Source of the DNA: Bacteroidota bacterium
GTDB lineage: Bacteria > Bacteroidota > Bacteroidia > Cytophagales > Cyclobacteriaceae
Reading direction: 5' to 3'
Assembly (NCBI GenBank): GCA_018267215.1
Contig: JAFDYX010000021.1
Span: 124,001-188,000 of the forward strand
Length of the DNA stretch: 64,000 nucleotides
Shown: piece by piece, positions 1-8,351 of the stretch
Position numbering within the stretch: the first letter of the stretch is position 1
How the letters are laid out: every line of letters starts with the position of its first letter
Notes under the pieces: generated by a model
The model's input: only the letters and a program-made list of their open reading frames with translations
What the model was told of the DNA's origin: nothing
Databases searched by the model: none
Made by a program: the position numbers and the translations under genes

Positions 1-105
1 TGTAGTCTTGCCCACCTGACGAGCTCCCCTTATAATAAGCGGTTTTCTGTTATTGGATTGTTTCCAATTTTGAAGGTAACGTAATATGTGGCGATTAAAA
101 TTCAA
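1..105 (-). CDS. AAA+ ATPase, DUF4143-type, N-terminal fragment
   Basis: The minus strand reads 35 codons from a TTG at 105 to the left edge, where the gene is cut off. The peptide ends in a Walker A motif (IIRGARQVGKTT, about residues 24-35), and its layout of a short helical start, then RKPLIIRGARQVGKT, is that of the widespread ATPases with an N-terminal AAA domain and a C-terminal DUF4143. An in-frame stop lies just before the TTG and no ATG is available, so TTG is the only reasonable start. These proteins are common and mostly uncharacterised; some have been discussed as mobile or toxin-like accessory genes, but nothing here shows a function. Three 33-bp repeats lie directly upstream. 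Confidence 0.7.
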   Translation of the reverse strand, partial: MNFNRHILRYLQNWKQSNNRKPLIIRGARQVGKTT

Positions 106-127
106 TTTTTAGGCTGTTTTACAATTT

Positions 128-226
128 TTGTAACATAGTCATGGCTATTTTTATTATTTTTTGTAACAAAGTAATATCAATTTTATACAATTATTGTAAC
201 AAAGTTAAAGCATTTTTATCCTGGGC
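128..226 (-). repeat. Three 33-bp tandem repeats in the promoter region of the ATPase gene
   Basis: The 12-mer TTGTAACAAAGT occurs at 161-172 and 194-205, and with one change (TTGTAACATAGT) at 128-139. The spacing is exactly 33 bases each time, and the T-rich second half of each unit is also partly conserved. On the minus strand each unit presents ACTTTGTTACAA, overlapping TAACTTTG or TTACTTTG, which resemble the Bacteroidota -7 element. The array sits 23-121 bases upstream of the start of the leftward ATPase gene, so it may be a repeated operator or stacked promoters. The rest of 227-322 shows no gene or structure. Confidence 0.6.
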
Positions 227-322
227 GTTATATACTTGCAGATAGCGTTCAATACCAACAGGCAAACCGAGTTGCTATGTATAATACTGGCTGGGCACAA
301 TCTCTTTCAGTATATTAATTTT

Positions 323-1552
323 TTACTGCATTTGTTTCTCAAAAACATTAGCAAGTGACTTATACACTTTCTCGGCAACTGAAAAATCGCGGTACGTCAA
401 AGCTAGCAACCGGATGCGTTTAGTTCTTTCTTCATTCGGCTCTTTAATGATCTTATCTATTTTTTCAATCGCAGATTGATAAGTCTGTTCATTTAATTCA
501 TACAAAACTGCACCCGCATTATTGCTTTCGATAATTTCCGAATCGTCTGAAATATTTAACGGTATAATCACTGGCAATCCCATAGCCCAGTATTCTCCAT
601 TTTTTATAGGAGTACAATATCGTTTGGAGGGTAGTGGTTTCACCGGACAAATAGCAAAATCTGCCAACCCCATATAAAAAGGAATCTCCCGATGTGCTAC
701 AAACCTATTAGTTATTATGGAATTGGGAATCTTTACTCTGACACAATGTGCGTTAATTTCTTCGCGCGAAAAATCAGTTAGCAGCAATACTCGAAACTGG
801 TCACCCCAAAAATCATATGCTGCTTTGAACATATCAAATATCTCGCTCTCCAAATAAATACCGCCAAATTTTCCGGCATACACACAAGTTATTTTATCGG
901 CTAAGTTTAATTGGTTTATTAAAACTTGGTCTTTCTTTTTTGTCAATGAAAACAAGGAAAGGTCAACACAGGCCGGTTTAACAAAATAATTTTTGATAGC
1001 AACTCCGTATTTTTCCTGGGCATATTCGCGCATTCCCTTCGTTGCTGCAATGATGAACTCAGCTTTTTGAGTCTGCTTTTTTTCCAACCAAAACAATAGC
1101 TTAAAAGCGATACTATTTTTTTTCCATGTGCCATTTTCTACCATTGCCTCAGCATGAGGCTCATAACTGTCAATAACCAATTTTTTGCCTGTAACCATTG
1201 ACAAGATATAACCCACAGCCCCTGCGGGCGTGCACCAGCAGTGGATAACATCTATCTTGTTTTTTCTAATGATTCCGTGCAAGTGCATTCCGCTTCGTAT
1301 CCACATGAAGAGAGCAGCCCAACCAAAGGGTTTATAATGCAGAGGTATCCATCTTAGCCCTTCTTCTTCCAATTGCTTTGTAACAGATTCTTTGTTTTTT
1401 GCCAGCCAGCCTCTGTCTTTTTCAAGCGTAACCAAGAACACTAAACTGGCGGAAGGCAGTTGTTTTTTTATAATCCGGACATAGGGCAATGTGTAGGCTT
1501 GGATCAGTGCCTCGTTATAACTCCAGTATGTAATTATTAAAATGTTTTTCAA
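323..1552 (-). CDS. Glycosyltransferase, GT-B fold (GT4-like)
   Basis: A 409-residue GT-B type glycosyltransferase, expected to add a sugar from a nucleotide donor to a lipid-linked glycan at the cytoplasmic face. The N-terminal half has the acceptor-domain pattern ending in DVIHCWCTPAGAVGY. The C-terminal half begins near residue 221 (ITCVYAGKFGG) and carries the donor-site stretch NGEYWAMGLPVIIP at about 318-331. No signal peptide or membrane segment is seen. It is the last gene of the leftward polysaccharide operon. Its TTG start overlaps the stop of the preceding gene (TTGA), and no better start exists nearby, which supports translational coupling. Donor and acceptor cannot be read from the sequence. 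Confidence 0.8.
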   Translation of the reverse strand: MKNILIITYWSYNEALIQAYTLPYVRIIKKQLPSASLVFLVTLEKDRGWLAKNKESVTKQLEEEGLRWIPLHYKPFGWAALFMWIRSGMHLHGIIRKNKIDVIHCWCTPAGAVGYILSMVTGKKLVIDSYEPHAEAMVENGTWKKNSIAFKLLFWLEKKQTQKAEFIIAATKGMREYAQEKYGVAIKNYFVKPACVDLSLFSLTKKKDQVLINQLNLADKITCVYAGKFGGIYLESEIFDMFKAAYDFWGDQFRVLLLTDFSREEINAHCVRVKIPNSIITNRFVAHREIPFYMGLADFAICPVKPLPSKRYCTPIKNGEYWAMGLPVIIPLNISDDSEIIESNNAGAVLYELNEQTYQSAIEKIDKIIKEPNEERTKRIRLLALTYRDFSVAEKVYKSLANVFEKQMQ

Positions 1553-2439
1553 TGGACAGAGTAAGGTAAGACCAGATTTTTAATAATTACCAAAAAACGT
1601 TTTTTAAAAATCTCACGAGGTGAAATAAGTATTGCCTTCCATAAATAATTAATCACTACTGTCTTTTTTTCTTTTGCCAAGGAAAGATGAAGTGCCGCAT
1701 AAGTTAAAGCACTGGCCTGAGCCCATTGGAGCCGTTTGCCGTAAGACAGTTGGTTGTGTGGGTTGTTCATTACTTTATCTATAAATAAATCTACTTTTGT
1801 TTTAATCCGTTCCTTATTAACAGTCATCACACTTCGATCTAAATGATTTACAATTGCTGATGTTACGGCATGATGGTAGTCAAAATTAAATTTTGCAGCT
1901 AGTCGTATCCATAGTTCCCAATCTTCAAGTGACGCCATCTTTCTATCTTCACAAAATAAATTATTCAAAAAATCTTCTCTTCTTATAAACACTCCGTTGC
2001 AACTGAGGAGATTCCCCGAAAGAATTTTTTTATTGATAGCTGAAACTGTAAATGTTTTTAGTAACCGACCCTCCTCGCTAATCATTTCAAAATCCTGATG
2101 AAATACTACAGGGTGAAATTGCTCAATAAAATCTGCAGCCTTTTTCAAATGGTTTGTGTACAGAACATCATCCGAATCTAAAAAAGTGAGGTATTTGCCT
2201 TGGGCACATTTCCCGCCAAAATTTCTAGCTGCCCCACGTTCACTATTTTCTATTTTATAATATTTCAGTTTCTGATTGCTCAGTTTTTTTACAACAGATT
2301 CTGTGTCGTCAGTACTTCCGTCATCTACAACAATTATTTCGAAATCATTAAACGTTTGACTTAAAACTGATCGAATAGCTTTTAGAATTAAATGACCTCG
2401 ATTATACGAAGGAATCACAATGGTAAAAAGCGGCTGCAT
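1549..2439 (-). CDS. Glycosyltransferase family 2
   Basis: A 296-residue GT-A inverting glycosyltransferase. The start FTIVIPSYNRG, followed by EIIVVDDGSTDDT (about 34-46) and the metal-binding FLDSDD (86-91), is diagnostic of GT2. A later SLEDWELWIRLA supplies the usual ED motif. The C-terminal 100 residues are variable and may set the acceptor. It is cytoplasmic, with no membrane helix. The ATG shares one base with the stop of the FkbM methyltransferase gene upstream (TAATG), and its own stop overlaps the next gene, so it belongs firmly to the operon. The sugar transferred is unknown. Confidence 0.88.
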   Translation of the reverse strand: MQPLFTIVIPSYNRGHLILKAIRSVLSQTFNDFEIIVVDDGSTDDTESVVKKLSNQKLKYYKIENSERGAARNFGGKCAQGKYLTFLDSDDVLYTNHLKKAADFIEQFHPVVFHQDFEMISEEGRLLKTFTVSAINKKILSGNLLSCNGVFIRREDFLNNLFCEDRKMASLEDWELWIRLAAKFNFDYHHAVTSAIVNHLDRSVMTVNKERIKTKVDLFIDKVMNNPHNQLSYGKRLQWAQASALTYAALHLSLAKEKKTVVINYLWKAILISPREIFKKRFLVIIKNLVLPYSVH

Positions 2440-3209
2440 TATTGAGCCGTTAAATGAACATCAAAAAAATCGCTCTTACTGCAAAACGCTGACTTATCTA
2501 ATACGGAGTTCTTCCACCTAATGGAATAATTTAGTTCGAGCAATAAATCATAGATGGACGCAATCGTCTTGGTGTTGTCAATCAATGAAGGGTGAATTGC
2601 CAAAATTATAGCCGGTTTATATCTGAGCAGAGTTTCTTTTGCTCCTTGTAAAACTTGATACTCCGCACCTTCAGCATCAACCTTAATCAAGTCCAAACGA
2701 GTGAAATTATTTTCAGTTACAAAATCATCAAGTGTAGTGGTTTGTACTTTAACTGATTTTCGTTGTCTGTCGACCCGTGCAACCAAACTGTTGGCGTTGC
2801 TCCCTTCATACTCATCGACATAAAAATCCATTTCTCCCTTCAAACTTGAAAGTGCTTGATTAATACATAGTACTACGGACGAAAGCCCATTTAATAAAAT
2901 TACCTTTTGCAAAACAATAAAAGTTTGTGGTGTCGGTTCAAATGAATAAACTCTACCTGTCGATGAACCTAGTTTTCCCATGATGGAAGACATTAAGCCT
3001 AAGTGAGCACCAATATCAATTGCAACAGCCCCAGGCTTAAGGTTTTTTTTTATAAAAACAACGTTTTCTTTCTCATAGTCAGACTGAAAATATCTGGACC
3101 ACTTTGGTGGGAATCGGATTGTAAAACCATTAATTATTCGCGGAATGCCTTTGCCCCAAGTAATTTTATCAACGAAAGAGTAAATGTTATCTTTTATTTT
3201 CTGATTCAT
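2439..3209 (-). CDS. FkbM family methyltransferase
   Basis: A 256-residue SAM-dependent methyltransferase of the FkbM family, which O-methylates sugars or polyketides. The SAM site AIDIGAHLGLMSS is at about 64-76, the acidic loop VYSFEPTPQ at about 92-100, and the family signature LDLIKVDAEGAEYQVLQGA at about 172-190, all in the usual order. Inside a glycan operon it most likely methylates a hydroxyl of the repeat unit or caps the non-reducing end; capping by methylation is known to stop chain growth in some ABC-exported O-antigens, but that role is inferred here. Both ends overlap neighbours by 1-4 bases. Confidence 0.85.
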   Translation of the reverse strand: MNQKIKDNIYSFVDKITWGKGIPRIINGFTIRFPPKWSRYFQSDYEKENVVFIKKNLKPGAVAIDIGAHLGLMSSIMGKLGSSTGRVYSFEPTPQTFIVLQKVILLNGLSSVVLCINQALSSLKGEMDFYVDEYEGSNANSLVARVDRQRKSVKVQTTTLDDFVTENNFTRLDLIKVDAEGAEYQVLQGAKETLLRYKPAIILAIHPSLIDNTKTIASIYDLLLELNYSIRWKNSVLDKSAFCSKSDFFDVHLTAQ

Positions 3210-4321
3210 CTCACAGTTTGTATGTGCTCGTGTATTAAATTATAAAATGGCAAGTTGGTCTCAATCGAAAATCGATTCAGAATTATTTTTTTTAAATTTT
3301 TTCCCATGCCATCAATACGATGGGTGTCATGATAAACAGCTTCAATTTTTTCTATCATCTCCGGGATGCAATTTTCCTTTGAAACTAAAAATCCATTTAC
3401 ACCATCTTGAAGATACTCTTCTACATCGCCCACCGACCTACAAGCGATTACGGGCTTTTCTAACAAGCCTGCTTCTTTAATCACTACCGAACTTGAATCG
3501 AGCATTGAAGGGTGTACAAAAATATCGCAAGCCTGTATGTAATCAATAATATTGGTACGATGCCCAAGCAAAAAAACGTATGCGTTCAATTCTTTTTTGC
3601 TCACTATTTCTTCAAGATTTTGTAATTCTGGTCCCTTGCCTAATATCAACAACTTAACATCAAGTCCTTTTTCAGTTAATGCGTGAGCTACCTCAATGGC
3701 ATAGTCTGCTCTTTTAGGTTTCACTAATCTGCATGCTGACAGCAACAACAACTTAGCTGGGTACAATTTTCTGATTTCTTTCGATTTTTCAAAGTCAGGT
3801 ATATTATAAAAATTGAAATTGTAAGCAAGCCTAATAACTTGAATCTTAGCCGCTTGAATTTTTTCAACATTCACCATAAATTCTTTGCAGCGAGTTGAAA
3901 CGACTATTACATTCCTGGCCAATCGATAAACAAGTTTGACCAACAAAATAAAATTTCTATTGTTGAACAGATACGGCTCATCAATCACATGTCGACAAAC
4001 AAATACCTTAGCATAGATAAAGTATTGTGCCATCACTGCGGGAAGTGCTGCTGTTTCCAAGTGAGCATAAACAACTTGAATTTTGTTTTTTTTACAAAAG
4101 CGGATCAAGAAAAAAGTATGATTTAGGAAAAAGAACAACGGATTGCTTTTAACAACGTGAGCGCTAGCGTAAACGCCAATTTTTGCACATGCTTCATGGT
4201 AATGGCCGTGCTCGGCTTGGGTAAGGAGATATACCGAGTGACCTTGGTTTACAAATGCCTGCATAAGCGACTCGGTGTCGCGCGAACGGTCATTAAATGG
4301 CGTGTAAAAAAGAATGTTCAT
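3206..4321 (-). CDS. Glycosyltransferase family 4
   Basis: A 371-residue retaining GT-B glycosyltransferase. The N-terminus (MNILFYTPFND) starts the acceptor Rossmann domain. The C-terminal donor domain runs from about residue 190 (LLLLSACRLVKPKRAD) through LLILGKGPE and FLLGHRTN to IFVHPSMLDSSSVVIKEAG, which has the conserved acidic residue near 285, followed by KPVIACRSVGDVEEYLQDG. This order is typical of GT4 enzymes of capsule and O-antigen clusters. ATGA overlap with the acyltransferase gene upstream and with the FkbM gene downstream indicates coupled translation. Substrates cannot be deduced. Confidence 0.88.
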   Translation of the reverse strand: MNILFYTPFNDRSRDTESLMQAFVNQGHSVYLLTQAEHGHYHEACAKIGVYASAHVVKSNPLFFFLNHTFFLIRFCKKNKIQVVYAHLETAALPAVMAQYFIYAKVFVCRHVIDEPYLFNNRNFILLVKLVYRLARNVIVVSTRCKEFMVNVEKIQAAKIQVIRLAYNFNFYNIPDFEKSKEIRKLYPAKLLLLSACRLVKPKRADYAIEVAHALTEKGLDVKLLILGKGPELQNLEEIVSKKELNAYVFLLGHRTNIIDYIQACDIFVHPSMLDSSSVVIKEAGLLEKPVIACRSVGDVEEYLQDGVNGFLVSKENCIPEMIEKIEAVYHDTHRIDGMGKNLKKIILNRFSIETNLPFYNLIHEHIQTVR

Positions 4322-4875
4322 TGGTTGATTCTGCCTGCCGGAATACCTACCACTATACTTTCAGGTGGAAAACTCTTATTCACTAAACTGTGTGCACCTA
4401 CAACTGAGTTTTTCCCTATCTCAACACCTTTCAATATTGTTGCTTTAGCACCTACCCAAACATTTTCATGCAGCACGATTTTACCAACTTCATAGCCTGA
4501 GTTCTTGATCAACCGTCCACTACCATATGTGTGATTTTGGTCACGGATAACAACCATCTCACCGACAGAGCAATGCGATCCTATGACAATGTGATGATTG
4601 GCTACAATCATGGAATCAGCACCAATGTATGCTTCTACTATTTTGAGTGTAGCATTTAGCTCTACTTTGATGTATACACCTTTTGCAATGTGCGTATTTT
4701 TTATTTTGCATATTGCCCCGTCACAGCAAATAATTGTTGCCCCTTTGCCGATGTAAGTATGAAAGTCGATCTTAAGCGAAGGGTACATAATGCGATAATG
4801 TAAAATCAATACGTATGACCTCAGTTTATCTAACCAAGAAAAAAACAACCTGTATAACTTACTGAACCAAATCAT
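4318..4875 (-). CDS. Hexapeptide-repeat acyltransferase
   Basis: A 185-residue left-handed beta-helix acyltransferase of the LbH/WbbJ type. The repeating I-G-x-x-(A/S/V) periodicity runs from about residue 35 (DFHTYIGKGATIICC) to 175, and the C-terminus has the usual loop and cap: NVWVGAKATILKGVEIG, then SIVVGIPAGRI. The catalytic histidine is probably in RDQNHTYG (about 110-117). It is expected to transfer an acetyl or other acyl group from acyl-CoA to a sugar. The N-terminal 30 residues are basic and hydrophobic and may touch the membrane. It overlaps the preceding GT2 gene by 17 bases. It resembles a second acyltransferase three genes upstream only in fold. Confidence 0.82.
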   Translation of the reverse strand: MIWFSKLYRLFFSWLDKLRSYVLILHYRIMYPSLKIDFHTYIGKGATIICCDGAICKIKNTHIAKGVYIKVELNATLKIVEAYIGADSMIVANHHIVIGSHCSVGEMVVIRDQNHTYGSGRLIKNSGYEVGKIVLHENVWVGAKATILKGVEIGKNSVVGAHSLVNKSFPPESIVVGIPAGRINQ

Positions 4876-5743
4876 GTGATGTTAATATTTGTTGTTGGCT
4901 TGATTGCTGCTGTAAGAGTTTGATACTTTGTTCTACAATTTGTTGGTAGGCATTTTTGACCGTCATCGTTTTTGGAGGGAGAAGTATGTCTCTGAACTCA
5001 GATAAAAATGAAAATGCTTTAGCCTGAGAGATATTCAAATCAATTCCGCGTTTGGGAAGATACCATGAGTATACTATTTTTCGTTCTTGTTCTAAAAGTT
5101 TTGAAAATTTTACTGAGTTACTATTGGGGTTGGCTATGGCAACAAAACCTAACCCTCTATGAAATGCAATTTCAGTTTTCATAGAAGAAATGCGAAGAGA
5201 GTATTCCAAATCAATAATTTTAAACTTTGTATTAAACAAGCCTACATAAGGCAGTGACGATTTTCTGATCATAAAACTGAGGCCACAAAACAAGAAAGGT
5301 TTTTTTGCCTTTACCCATGCTCTATAACCATTGATGTAGCTACTTTTGTTAAACGCAATATCTTTTTTGAAAAAGTGATGGCTAAATCCATCAAATCCCA
5401 TGATGTCAATTTTTGCGTTAGCAAGCATAAATTTTTTACAATCGTTGATTATAGCGAAAGAAAAAACATCATCATCGGTAATGATTTTGACCAGTTCACC
5501 TTTGGCCATGAGCATGGCTTTGTTAGTGCCGTGGGCTTCGCCAAAATCTTTTTCAGAAATAAATTGATGTATTTTATTTTGCTCTTTAAGCAGAGATAGA
5601 AATTCTACCGTGCCATCCGTAGATCCTCCATCCACCACTACAATTTCCTCATCAGCTTGGCACGCGCGGATCAAATAAGGAAGTGTTACCTTCAGGTATT
5701 CTACTTTGTTGAAGGTGGTCAAAATATATGAAAGACGGATCAT
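4859..5743 (-). CDS. Glycosyltransferase family 2
   Basis: A 294-residue GT2 enzyme. LSYILTTFNKVEYL opens the GT-A fold, EEIVVVDGGSTDGTVEF (about 33-49) binds the nucleotide, and KIITDDDVFSF (about 86-96) supplies a DDD metal site. The GG-for-DG variation in VDGGSTDG is common in enzymes of this group. I place the start at the ATG at 5743, which shares a base with the preceding stop (TGATG), rather than the TTG one codon upstream. The C-terminal 60 residues are rich in glutamine. It lies inside the glycan operon; donor and acceptor are unknown. Confidence 0.85.
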   Translation of the reverse strand: MIRLSYILTTFNKVEYLKVTLPYLIRACQADEEIVVVDGGSTDGTVEFLSLLKEQNKIHQFISEKDFGEAHGTNKAMLMAKGELVKIITDDDVFSFAIINDCKKFMLANAKIDIMGFDGFSHHFFKKDIAFNKSSYINGYRAWVKAKKPFLFCGLSFMIRKSSLPYVGLFNTKFKIIDLEYSLRISSMKTEIAFHRGLGFVAIANPNSNSVKFSKLLEQERKIVYSWYLPKRGIDLNISQAKAFSFLSEFRDILLPPKTMTVKNAYQQIVEQSIKLLQQQSSQQQILTSHDLVQ

Positions 5744-6297
5744 CAATAACCTAATTCTTTGGCAAAGGTGAGCATCTTTTCTGATTTTCTCATTTTTATA
5801 GGCTTAGCTGGCACGCCTGCATAAATAGTCCAAGGTTTGGTGTCTTTTGTTACTAGCGCGCAAGCCCCTACAACGGAGCCCTCTGCAATGGTTATGCCTG
5901 GCATGATAACTACGTTAGTGCCTATTCCGGCAAAACATTTTATTGTGATCGTGGAAAATTTTACTTCGTCTCTGTATTGTTGGGGTACGGTAACACTTGT
6001 AAACCCTTCACCCAAAAATGAATCGCTACCTGCTATCAATCTAGTGCCAGCCGCTATCGTAACAAAATGATCCACAATGATGGAGCTTTTTTCTCCACCA
6101 ATGGCGGTGATGTATGGACCCAAGTGAACGAAGTCGCCAATAGTAGCGCGGGTGGTCAGATAAAAACCAGAGTCGATAGCTACGTGGCGACCAACGCTGA
6201 CTAAATGTGGTCTTCTGATCTCAACATTGGCACTGATGAAAACGTCTAAGCCACACTGTTTCAAAAGTTGATAATCATATTGTTTTAAATCTGCCAT
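5743..6297 (-). CDS. Hexapeptide-repeat acyltransferase
   Basis: A 184-residue beta-helix acyltransferase. Hexapeptide periodicity is visible from NVEIRRPHLVSVGRHVAI (about 24-41) through DFVHLGPYITAIGG and HFVTIAAGTRLIAG to TNVVIMPGITIAEGSVVG, and it ends in the conserved YAGVPAKPIKMR. The family includes sugar O- and N-acetyltransferases such as those acting on 4-amino or 3-amino sugars. The neighbouring DegT-type aminotransferase two genes upstream makes N-acylation of an amino sugar a fair guess, but this is inference. It lies 3 bases after the epimerase gene's stop, and its own stop overlaps the GT2 start. Confidence 0.82.
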   Translation of the reverse strand: MADLKQYDYQLLKQCGLDVFISANVEIRRPHLVSVGRHVAIDSGFYLTTRATIGDFVHLGPYITAIGGEKSSIIVDHFVTIAAGTRLIAGSDSFLGEGFTSVTVPQQYRDEVKFSTITIKCFAGIGTNVVIMPGITIAEGSVVGACALVTKDTKPWTIYAGVPAKPIKMRKSEKMLTFAKELGY

Positions 6298-6300
6298 TCT

Positions 6301-7233
6301 TTAATAAGGATAAATCGATTGATAATATTCGATAGTACGCTTCACTCCTTCATCAAACGCTGTGAATTGAAATGAGTTAAACACTTTTTTAAACCTCGTG
6401 TCGTCCATCACTTTTTTGGGTGCACCATCGGGCATGTTGGCATTCCATTTTATTTCAAATTTATTACCGAAATAGTCATGAATAATTTGCACCAGCTCTC
6501 GCACACTCAAACCAAAGTTTTGAGCAATGTTAACAGGTTCGCTCAACCCAACCATGTTTGGGTTTTGCAAAATTGCATAAACCGCTTTCGCAAAATCTTT
6601 TGCAAAGAGCCACTCGCGAATGGCTACACCTGTACCCCATATTTCAATCTCCTTTGATTTATTTTTTTCTGCTTTCACAAATTTTGAGATGAGTGCATTC
6701 AACGCATGCGCTTTATTCGGGTTGGTAGAGTCAAAAGGCCCATACATGTTGGGTACTAATAAATTTATGCTACGGATTCCGTATTGCATGGCAAAGCTTT
6801 CACCAACAGACCACAGCAATCTGCGCGTTGATCCATACGAAAGTACGGAGCGATGCAAATGGCCATCCCACCAATGGTCTTCTACAAATGTATCGGCCTT
6901 GGCCGGATACGCGCAGTTGGCGATAGGATTGATCACAATCGCTTGAGGATTTACTACAGCTAGTGCTTCATACGTATTCAAGATCATACGGGAATTATCA
7001 AGCATTATATTCGCAGCATTTTTAGTAACATAATTGAGACTGCCCACGTGCGCGGCACAGTTGATCACGAGGTCTGGTTTTGCCTGTTCAAAAAATTTAT
7101 TTACCTCACTCAATATACGCAAGTCGGTATGCGATTTTCCTTGCAGGGTATGAAATGAAACCTGTCTTTGAGCCAAAAGCTCAGCAACATTTTTTCCTAC
7201 AAAACCTGTTGACCCAAGCAATAGTATTTTCAT
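6301..7233 (-). CDS. NAD(P)-dependent epimerase/reductase, GDP-fucose synthase-like
   Basis: A 310-residue extended short-chain dehydrogenase acting on a nucleotide sugar. MKILLLGSTGFVGKNV is the cofactor-binding glycine motif. INCAAHVGS, then NPIANCAYP, VPNMYGPFD and IREWLFAKDFA are the segments seen in GDP-L-fucose synthase (Fcl). The usual catalytic YxxxK appears as YGSTR at about residues 133-137, with arginine where lysine is expected; I cannot tell whether activity is kept. The start at 7233 (TGATG overlap with the aminotransferase stop) is preferred over a TTG two codons upstream. No GDP-mannose dehydratase is in the window, so the substrate would have to be made elsewhere. Confidence 0.8.
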   Translation of the reverse strand: MKILLLGSTGFVGKNVAELLAQRQVSFHTLQGKSHTDLRILSEVNKFFEQAKPDLVINCAAHVGSLNYVTKNAANIMLDNSRMILNTYEALAVVNPQAIVINPIANCAYPAKADTFVEDHWWDGHLHRSVLSYGSTRRLLWSVGESFAMQYGIRSINLLVPNMYGPFDSTNPNKAHALNALISKFVKAEKNKSKEIEIWGTGVAIREWLFAKDFAKAVYAILQNPNMVGLSEPVNIAQNFGLSVRELVQIIHDYFGNKFEIKWNANMPDGAPKKVMDDTRFKKVFNSFQFTAFDEGVKRTIEYYQSIYPY

Positions 7234-8339
7234 CACCAACCATTTTTTATTATTTCTACTATGTACGTAGCCTTTTCTAAATCAATTTCATCGTGAATAG
7301 GAATGTGTATCTGAGTACCATCAAATCTTGCTTGATTAACAAGGTCTTTCTTTATTCCTCCAAAAATATCATTCCTATCAATACGTTGGTGCACCACCGA
7401 AGCCACAATATTTTTTGATCTGAGTGCTTTTATAAAATCCCGTCTGCGCTGAACGTGAAAACCAAACAACCAATAGGCACTTTGACGATCTTCCTGATAA
7501 TCAAACAAATCAATTCCATCTACCTTTTTCAATTCTCTTCTGTAATAATTTGCCGTGGCAATTCTTTTCTCCAATCGCTCTTTAAATCCGTTTAAATTGG
7601 CCAGCCCCAATGCAGCAGTGTAATTATTCATGTGATATTTATAGCCTAACTCTTTGATATTGTAACTCCGCTCGCCCAGTTCACTCACTGGTGAATGAGT
7701 CCGGTCAATGCCAAACCATCTTTTGGTTATTGCTTTTTCAAAATCAGTTTTGGTTTTGGTGCACAAGGCTCCACCGTCTCCAGTGGCGAGGTGTTTGATC
7801 GCCTGAAAAGAAAAGCAAGTAAAATCAGAAATGGAACCGACAGGCTTCTCTTTATAGGTGGCGCCCAGTGCATGAGCTGCATCTTCGATTATCAACAGGC
7901 CGTGTTCTTTAGCAATAGAATAGATTTCATCCATATCGCATGGATACCCTCCCCAATGCACGGGCAGGATCGCTTTTGTTTTGCTAGTGATTTTTTTTTT
8001 GACAGATTCAACTGAAATATTTCCTGTTCTGTAATCAATATCGGCAAAGACCGGCACGGCCCCTTGCTGCACAATAACTAAACCAGTAGCCACAAAAGTT
8101 TGCGCGGGCAAGATCACCTCATCGCCTTGTGATACCCCTGCCAATACTAGAGCTAAATGCAACGCTGAAGTGCCTGAGTTCAGTGCTACACAGTTCTGTA
8201 AGCCAAGGTCAGTTTCTATCTTTCGTTCAAATTGCGAAACGATTTCTCCTTCGCTCAGAAAAGTAGAGTCCAGCACATTAGCTACTTGATGCAAGGCATC
8301 AGGATGGATAAATGTGTTGAACAGATTAATTTGCTCCAT
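7233..8339 (-). CDS. DegT/DnrJ/EryC1/StrS aminotransferase
   Basis: A 368-residue PLP-dependent sugar aminotransferase (fold type I). NSGTSALHLALVLAGV (about 59-74) binds the cofactor phosphate, IIEDAAHALGATY (about 150-162) contains the ring-stacking aspartate, and SFQAIKHLATGDGG (about 176-189) contains the Schiff-base lysine. C-terminal HIPIHDEI is also family-typical. It is expected to transfer an amino group, usually from glutamate, to a keto-sugar nucleotide. In this cluster the product would be an amino sugar, possibly acylated by the adjacent acyltransferase. The full family length is present. It precedes the Fcl-like gene with one base shared. Confidence 0.9.
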   Translation of the reverse strand: MEQINLFNTFIHPDALHQVANVLDSTFLSEGEIVSQFERKIETDLGLQNCVALNSGTSALHLALVLAGVSQGDEVILPAQTFVATGLVIVQQGAVPVFADIDYRTGNISVESVKKKITSKTKAILPVHWGGYPCDMDEIYSIAKEHGLLIIEDAAHALGATYKEKPVGSISDFTCFSFQAIKHLATGDGGALCTKTKTDFEKAITKRWFGIDRTHSPVSELGERSYNIKELGYKYHMNNYTAALGLANLNGFKERLEKRIATANYYRRELKKVDGIDLFDYQEDRQSAYWLFGFHVQRRRDFIKALRSKNIVASVVHQRIDRNDIFGGIKKDLVNQARFDGTQIHIPIHDEIDLEKATYIVEIIKNGW

Positions 8340-8351
8340 GTATCTCGATAA

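Noticed and set aside
128..226. CRISPR array
   Set aside because: Only three imperfect 33-bp units with just 12 conserved bases, no unique spacers of constant size and no cas genes.
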